NCBI RefSeq assembly: GCF_002080045.1
Contig: NZ_MUIN01000001.1
Span: 318,930-382,929 of the forward strand
Direction of reading: 5' to 3'
Source: Pseudomonas sp. Bc-h
GTDB lineage: Bacteria > Pseudomonadota > Gammaproteobacteria > Pseudomonadales > Pseudomonadaceae
DNA length: 64,000 nucleotides
Position 1 is the first letter of the stretch, and the number at the start of each line of letters is the position of its first letter. Shown here piece after piece: positions 61,678 to 64,000 of this stretch. The notes below the pieces were generated by a model that saw only the letters and a program-made list of their open reading frames with translations, searched no databases and was not told the DNA's origin. Both the position numbers and the translations under genes were made by a program.

Positions 61678-62174
61678 TTGCGCACGCCGAACTGGTGGAT
61701 GCGCGGCGCATAGTTGAAGTCTTCTTCGCCTGCGCGCGAATGGTGATGACCTCCGCCGTAGGCGCCATGCTCAGGCTGAAACGACGCTTCGATGGATTCG
61801 GTGGTCGCGCCCAACTGGTCGAGCATGGCCTTTAGTACGTAGTCGTCGAGCAGGCGCAGCCAGCCATCACCCACTTGCAGGGCGACGTGGCGGTTACCCA
61901 AGTGATAGGCGGCGCGGGTGAGTTCGAAAGCGCTGCTGCAGGTGACGTGCATCAACGCTTCCGGGCGGGCGCAGACGCGCACGATTCGGCCGTCTTCAGC
62001 CTTGAGGAAGTCGCCGTCGCGCAAGGGCGACTGGCCGCGTTCCAGAAACAGGCCAACGTCTTCGCCTTCGGCACTGAAACAGCGCAAGCGGCTCTTGCTC
62101 CGCGCCTCGAAATTCAAATGCAGCTCGGCAGCCCACTCGGATTGGGGTTCGATTCGTTGATGAATCACCAGCAT
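61674..62174 (-). CDS. ureE: Urease accessory nickel chaperone UreE
   Basis: A 166-residue nickel-binding chaperone. The N-terminal peptide-binding domain includes CFSAEGEDVGLFLERGQSPL; the C-terminal metal domain has YHLGNRHVALQV, with the conserved histidine, and a His-rich stretch GGGHHHSR near residue 143, followed by APRIHQFG. It is first in the ureE-F-G-J set, 26 bases after the predicted transcription start. Confidence 0.94.
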   Translation of the reverse strand: MLVIHQRIEPQSEWAAELHLNFEARSKSRLRCFSAEGEDVGLFLERGQSPLRDGDFLKAEDGRIVRVCARPEALMHVTCSSAFELTRAAYHLGNRHVALQVGDGWLRLLDDYVLKAMLDQLGATTESIEASFQPEHGAYGGGHHHSRAGEEDFNYAPRIHQFGVRK

Positions 62175-62210
62175 CGGGAAACTTCCAGCAATGTGCGATG
62201 CAATGGCTAG

Positions 62211-62226
62211 AGCAAGTGGCTTGCCA
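62211..62226 (-). promoter_or_regulatory. Sigma-54 promoter of ureEFGJ
   Basis: On the minus strand, TGGCAAG-CCAC-TTGCT matches the consensus with one mismatch, GG and GC 10 bases apart. It is the same as the liv promoter except for one base. The predicted start is near 62200. Confidence 0.78.
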
Positions 62227-62321
62227 ACTGACGGGATGGTCAGGAAATGCCTGCTTTCAGTGCGTAAGTGCTTGGGGATGGAGCGAATGGATGTAAGTTA
62301 TTGGTGCGCGAGTCAATATCT

Positions 62322-62338
62322 TGCAACAATTTGGTGCG
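62322..62338. promoter_or_regulatory. NtrC-type enhancer site for ureEFGJ
   Basis: TGCAACA-ATT-TGGTGCG agrees with TGCACCA-N3-TGGTGCA at 12 of 14 positions. It lies about 100 bases upstream of the sigma-54 promoter; a second TGGTGCG half-site lies exactly 30 bases nearer to it (62302-62308). Confidence 0.7.
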
Positions 62339-62352
62339 TTCAATTCCTGGCC

Positions 62353-62985
62353 TTACTCGGTGCTGCCCAGGCCCTGCCAGCGCTTGGCGCCGATGAAGAT
62401 GAAGCGCAATTGCTGGGTGATCTTGGCGCGCGGTGTCAGATGTTCGGCGAGCGTCTGGGGCGGCGGATCGATCAGTTCGGGCAGCATGGCAAATACGCTT
62501 TTCACCACGAGGTCCGCCATCACCGAGAGGTCGTCGGTGTTGAGGTGGTGGAATTTGGCCATTGATGCCAGGTCGGTCGCCAGGTCGGCGATGATCGCCT
62601 CCCGCAGCGCGCCCAGCGCCTGACGCACTTTCAGCGAGCCGCCGTATTGCTCACGAGCGAGGAACAAGAACTGCGAGCGGTTAGCGGCAACCACATCGAG
62701 AAAGATCCGCACCGATGCGTCGATGATGCCGCTGTTGATGTTCTCGTTGTGCCGAACCAGCCGAATAGTTTCGCGGAAGGTCTGCCCCACCTCGCTGACC
62801 AGCGCCAGACCCAGGTGGTCCATGTCGTCGAAATGACGATAGAAACCGGTCGGCACGATTCCGGCGGTCTTCGCCACTTCGCGCAGGCTCAGGCTGCCGA
62901 AGCCGCGCCCGCTCTCCATCAAACCCCGCGCTGCATCGAGCAGGGCGTGGCGGGTCTGCTGTTTCTGTTCGGCGCGGGGCAGCAT
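62353..62985 (-). CDS. desT: TetR-family fatty acid desaturation regulator DesT
   Basis: A 210-residue repressor, the same length as DesT of Pseudomonas aeruginosa, which reads the ratio of unsaturated to saturated acyl-CoA and controls desCB and fabAB. The helix-turn-helix LSLREVAKTAGIVPTGFYRHF near residues 30-50 and the segment ANRSQFLFLAREQYGGSLKV fit DesT closely. I start at 62985 (MLPRAEQKQQTRHA). The desaturase genes that neighbour desT in P. aeruginosa are not here; the ure genes, which also neighbour it there, are. Confidence 0.88.
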   Translation of the reverse strand: MLPRAEQKQQTRHALLDAARGLMESGRGFGSLSLREVAKTAGIVPTGFYRHFDDMDHLGLALVSEVGQTFRETIRLVRHNENINSGIIDASVRIFLDVVAANRSQFLFLAREQYGGSLKVRQALGALREAIIADLATDLASMAKFHHLNTDDLSVMADLVVKSVFAMLPELIDPPPQTLAEHLTPRAKITQQLRFIFIGAKRWQGLGSTE

Positions 62986-63086
62986 GCAGTGAGAGATATC
63001 TGAAGAAAGAATGGGCAGCACTCTAACAAATGCGTTTGCGCTGCGTCGAACCGGGTTTGCCACGGGCATTGCTTGAGGCATGAAAA

Positions 63087-63108
63087 AGCCCGGCGTGCTG
63101 GCCGGGCT
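63087..63108 (-). terminator. Terminator of the small repeat-protein gene
   Basis: A perfect 8-bp stem, AGCCCGGC with GCCGGGCT, followed on the minus strand by TTTTTC. It lies 20 bases after the stop of the gene at 63128. Confidence 0.85.
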
Positions 63109-63127
63109 GGTTTGATTCGTTCGCGAA

Positions 63128-63397
63128 TCAGGAAACGCGTTGGTATTGCTGCACCAGGCGGTCCGGACCGTTGTCGGCGACGCGCTGGTAGCGGTGCGCC
63201 AGACTGTTGCAATTTTCTTCGGCAGCGACGCGTTGGTACTGGTTGATCAAACGATCAGGGCCGTCTTGCGCCAGGGTTGGCAGACCGACTTGCTGGGCAG
63301 CTTTCACTTCGCCGAGCACGGGTTGTTCGCTGGCAGGCATGGCGAACGCGCTCGAGGCGAGGAGGGAAAGTGTCAGTGCGATCAGTTGGCGTTTCAT
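63128..63397 (-). CDS. Small secreted protein with YQRVA repeats
   Basis: An 89-residue protein with a signal peptide (MKRQLIALTLSLLASSAFA) and a mature part with three repeats of about 14 residues: DGPDRLINQYQRVA, ENCNSLAHRYQRVA and DNGPDRLVQQYQRV. The ATG at 63397 has AGAGGCACAG before it. I recall similar small pseudomonad proteins with RVA-type repeats, some named phage infection protein without proof. One cysteine (in ENCNS) is present. Function is unknown; the repeats suggest a surface or assembly role. Confidence 0.75.
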   Translation of the reverse strand: MKRQLIALTLSLLASSAFAMPASEQPVLGEVKAAQQVGLPTLAQDGPDRLINQYQRVAAEENCNSLAHRYQRVADNGPDRLVQQYQRVS

Positions 63398-63713
63398 GGA
63401 CTGTGCCTCTCGAAAGGGCGGGTAAGTGAACATGGGGCAATTTTACTGGCGCTGCGTATATAAAGAAGTTCAAAGGGCTGATGGTGACCATCGACAGAAT
63501 TGATTCGGGCGGCAAAGCCTTGTGGGGCGGGCCTTCGGCGGATGCTTCAGGTTCTCTGACCGACCGTTTTCAGCGAGCCCTGAGGGCGGGTACGGAACTT
63601 TTAAGAGGTGGATTTGGGGATTTCATCAAACCCACAGGCCTTTTATCAGTCGAAGGGCTATGACGTGTGCGACGCGCCCAGGACGGGGCGTCGGTATTTG
63701 GGGAGAAAACGCA
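63398..63713. other. Divergent promoter region of the repeat-protein and AsmA genes
   Basis: About 316 bases without a gene. It includes the upstream region of both divergent genes and an imperfect hairpin (GACGCGCCC with GGGGCGTC, 63671-63692) shortly before the AsmA start. No promoter could be called with confidence. Confidence 0.5.
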
Positions 63714-64000
63714 ATGACGCGAGGCCGTAAGATTTTCGCCTGGACAGTCGGCATTCTGCTGCTGTTGCTGGCCGTACTGATCATCGTGATCGCTACTTTC
63801 GACTGGAATCGGCTCAAGCCAACCATCAATGAAAAAGTTTCCGCCGAGCTGCATCGACCGTTTGCCATTAACGGTAATCTGGCTGTGGTCTGGCATCGCG
63901 AGGTGGACGAAGGCGGCTGGCGTGCCTGGGTGCCGTGGCCACACATGTCGGCCGAAGATATCGCCCTCGGTAACCCCGAGTGGTCGAAGACCCCTCAAAT
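63714..64000 (+). CDS. AsmA-family protein, N-terminal part
   Basis: The first 95 codons of a gene cut by the right edge. The start MTRGRKIFAWTVGILLLLLA gives a short basic stretch and one membrane helix (about residues 9-28), followed by DWNRLKPTINEKVSAELHRP and FAINGNLAVVWH, the typical AsmA opening. Members span the periplasm and are thought to move phospholipids between membranes. GGGGAG lies 9 bases before the ATG. The full domain layout cannot be seen. Confidence 0.85.
   Translation, partial: MTRGRKIFAWTVGILLLLLAVLIIVIATFDWNRLKPTINEKVSAELHRPFAINGNLAVVWHREVDEGGWRAWVPWPHMSAEDIALGNPEWSKTPQ

Noticed and set aside
63594..63600. GGAACTT resembling the -35 box of an AlgU/RpoE promoter before the AsmA gene
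   Set aside because: No TCTGA-like -10 box at 16 or 17 bases.

Overview
The window is chromosomal DNA from a fluorescent-type Pseudomonas, most likely of the syringae/fluorescens side of the genus. The evidence is gene order and protein similarity to what I know of the group. The order motAB-rsgA-orn, queG, nnr-tsaE-amiB-mutL-miaA-hfq-hflX-hflK-hflC, hisZ-purA, rnr-rlmB, rpsF-rpsR-DUF2232-rplI-dnaB, ygiQ, azu, nadE-pncB, liv, ureEFG, desT is the backbone order of Pseudomonas chromosomes. Two families of REP/BIME palindromes between genes also fit. The species cannot be fixed from the sequence alone.

Left third (1-23.4 kb): rhodanese (cut by the window edge) and an HDOD protein on the minus strand; the flagellar stator genes motAB with a sigma-28-like promoter; ribosome GTPase rsgA; oligoribonuclease orn; a TRIC-type channel; queG; then the long overlapping operon nnr-tsaE-amiB-mutL-miaA-hfq-hflX-hflK-hflC. 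hisZ and purA follow, then a chemoreceptor and two tRNA-Leu(CAG) genes in tandem on the minus strand, each with its own terminator. Middle (23.5-33.3 kb): rnr-rlmB, the ribosomal operon rpsF-rpsR-DUF2232-rplI with a strong promoter, dnaB and the radical-SAM gene ygiQ.

Accessory stretch (33.3-42.8 kb): an isolated type VI secretion hcp gene faces away from a lower-GC pair. That pair is a 305-residue protein with membrane hairpins, overlapped by a four-helix membrane protein, and it looks like an Hcp-linked pore-forming effector with its immunity protein. It is followed by a three-gene amidoligase cassette (transglutaminase-DUF2126; circularly permuted ATP-grasp fused to alpha-E; transglutaminase), which is predicted to make or remove peptide tags and whose product is unknown. 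Two very small genes lie after it.

Right third (42.9-64 kb): azurin, a DUF1338 oxygenase-like gene, NAD salvage (nadE, pncB), a LysR regulator with the pipecolate/aminoadipate genes amaB-amaA, the branched-chain amino acid ABC transporter livKHMGF, an SDR, an AGE-family epimerase, the urease accessory genes ureEFG with hupE/ureJ, the TetR regulator desT, a small secreted repeat protein and the start of an AsmA-family gene. The liv and ure operons carry almost identical sigma-54 promoters, and the ure one also has a near-consensus NtrC site, so both are probably nitrogen-controlled. An 884-bp gene-free stretch after livF holds three DnaA-box matches, a ten-G run and TTGTAC repeats.

No CRISPR array, insertion sequence, integrase or prophage was seen. 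Function calls rest on motif and family recognition by eye; no database search was run.
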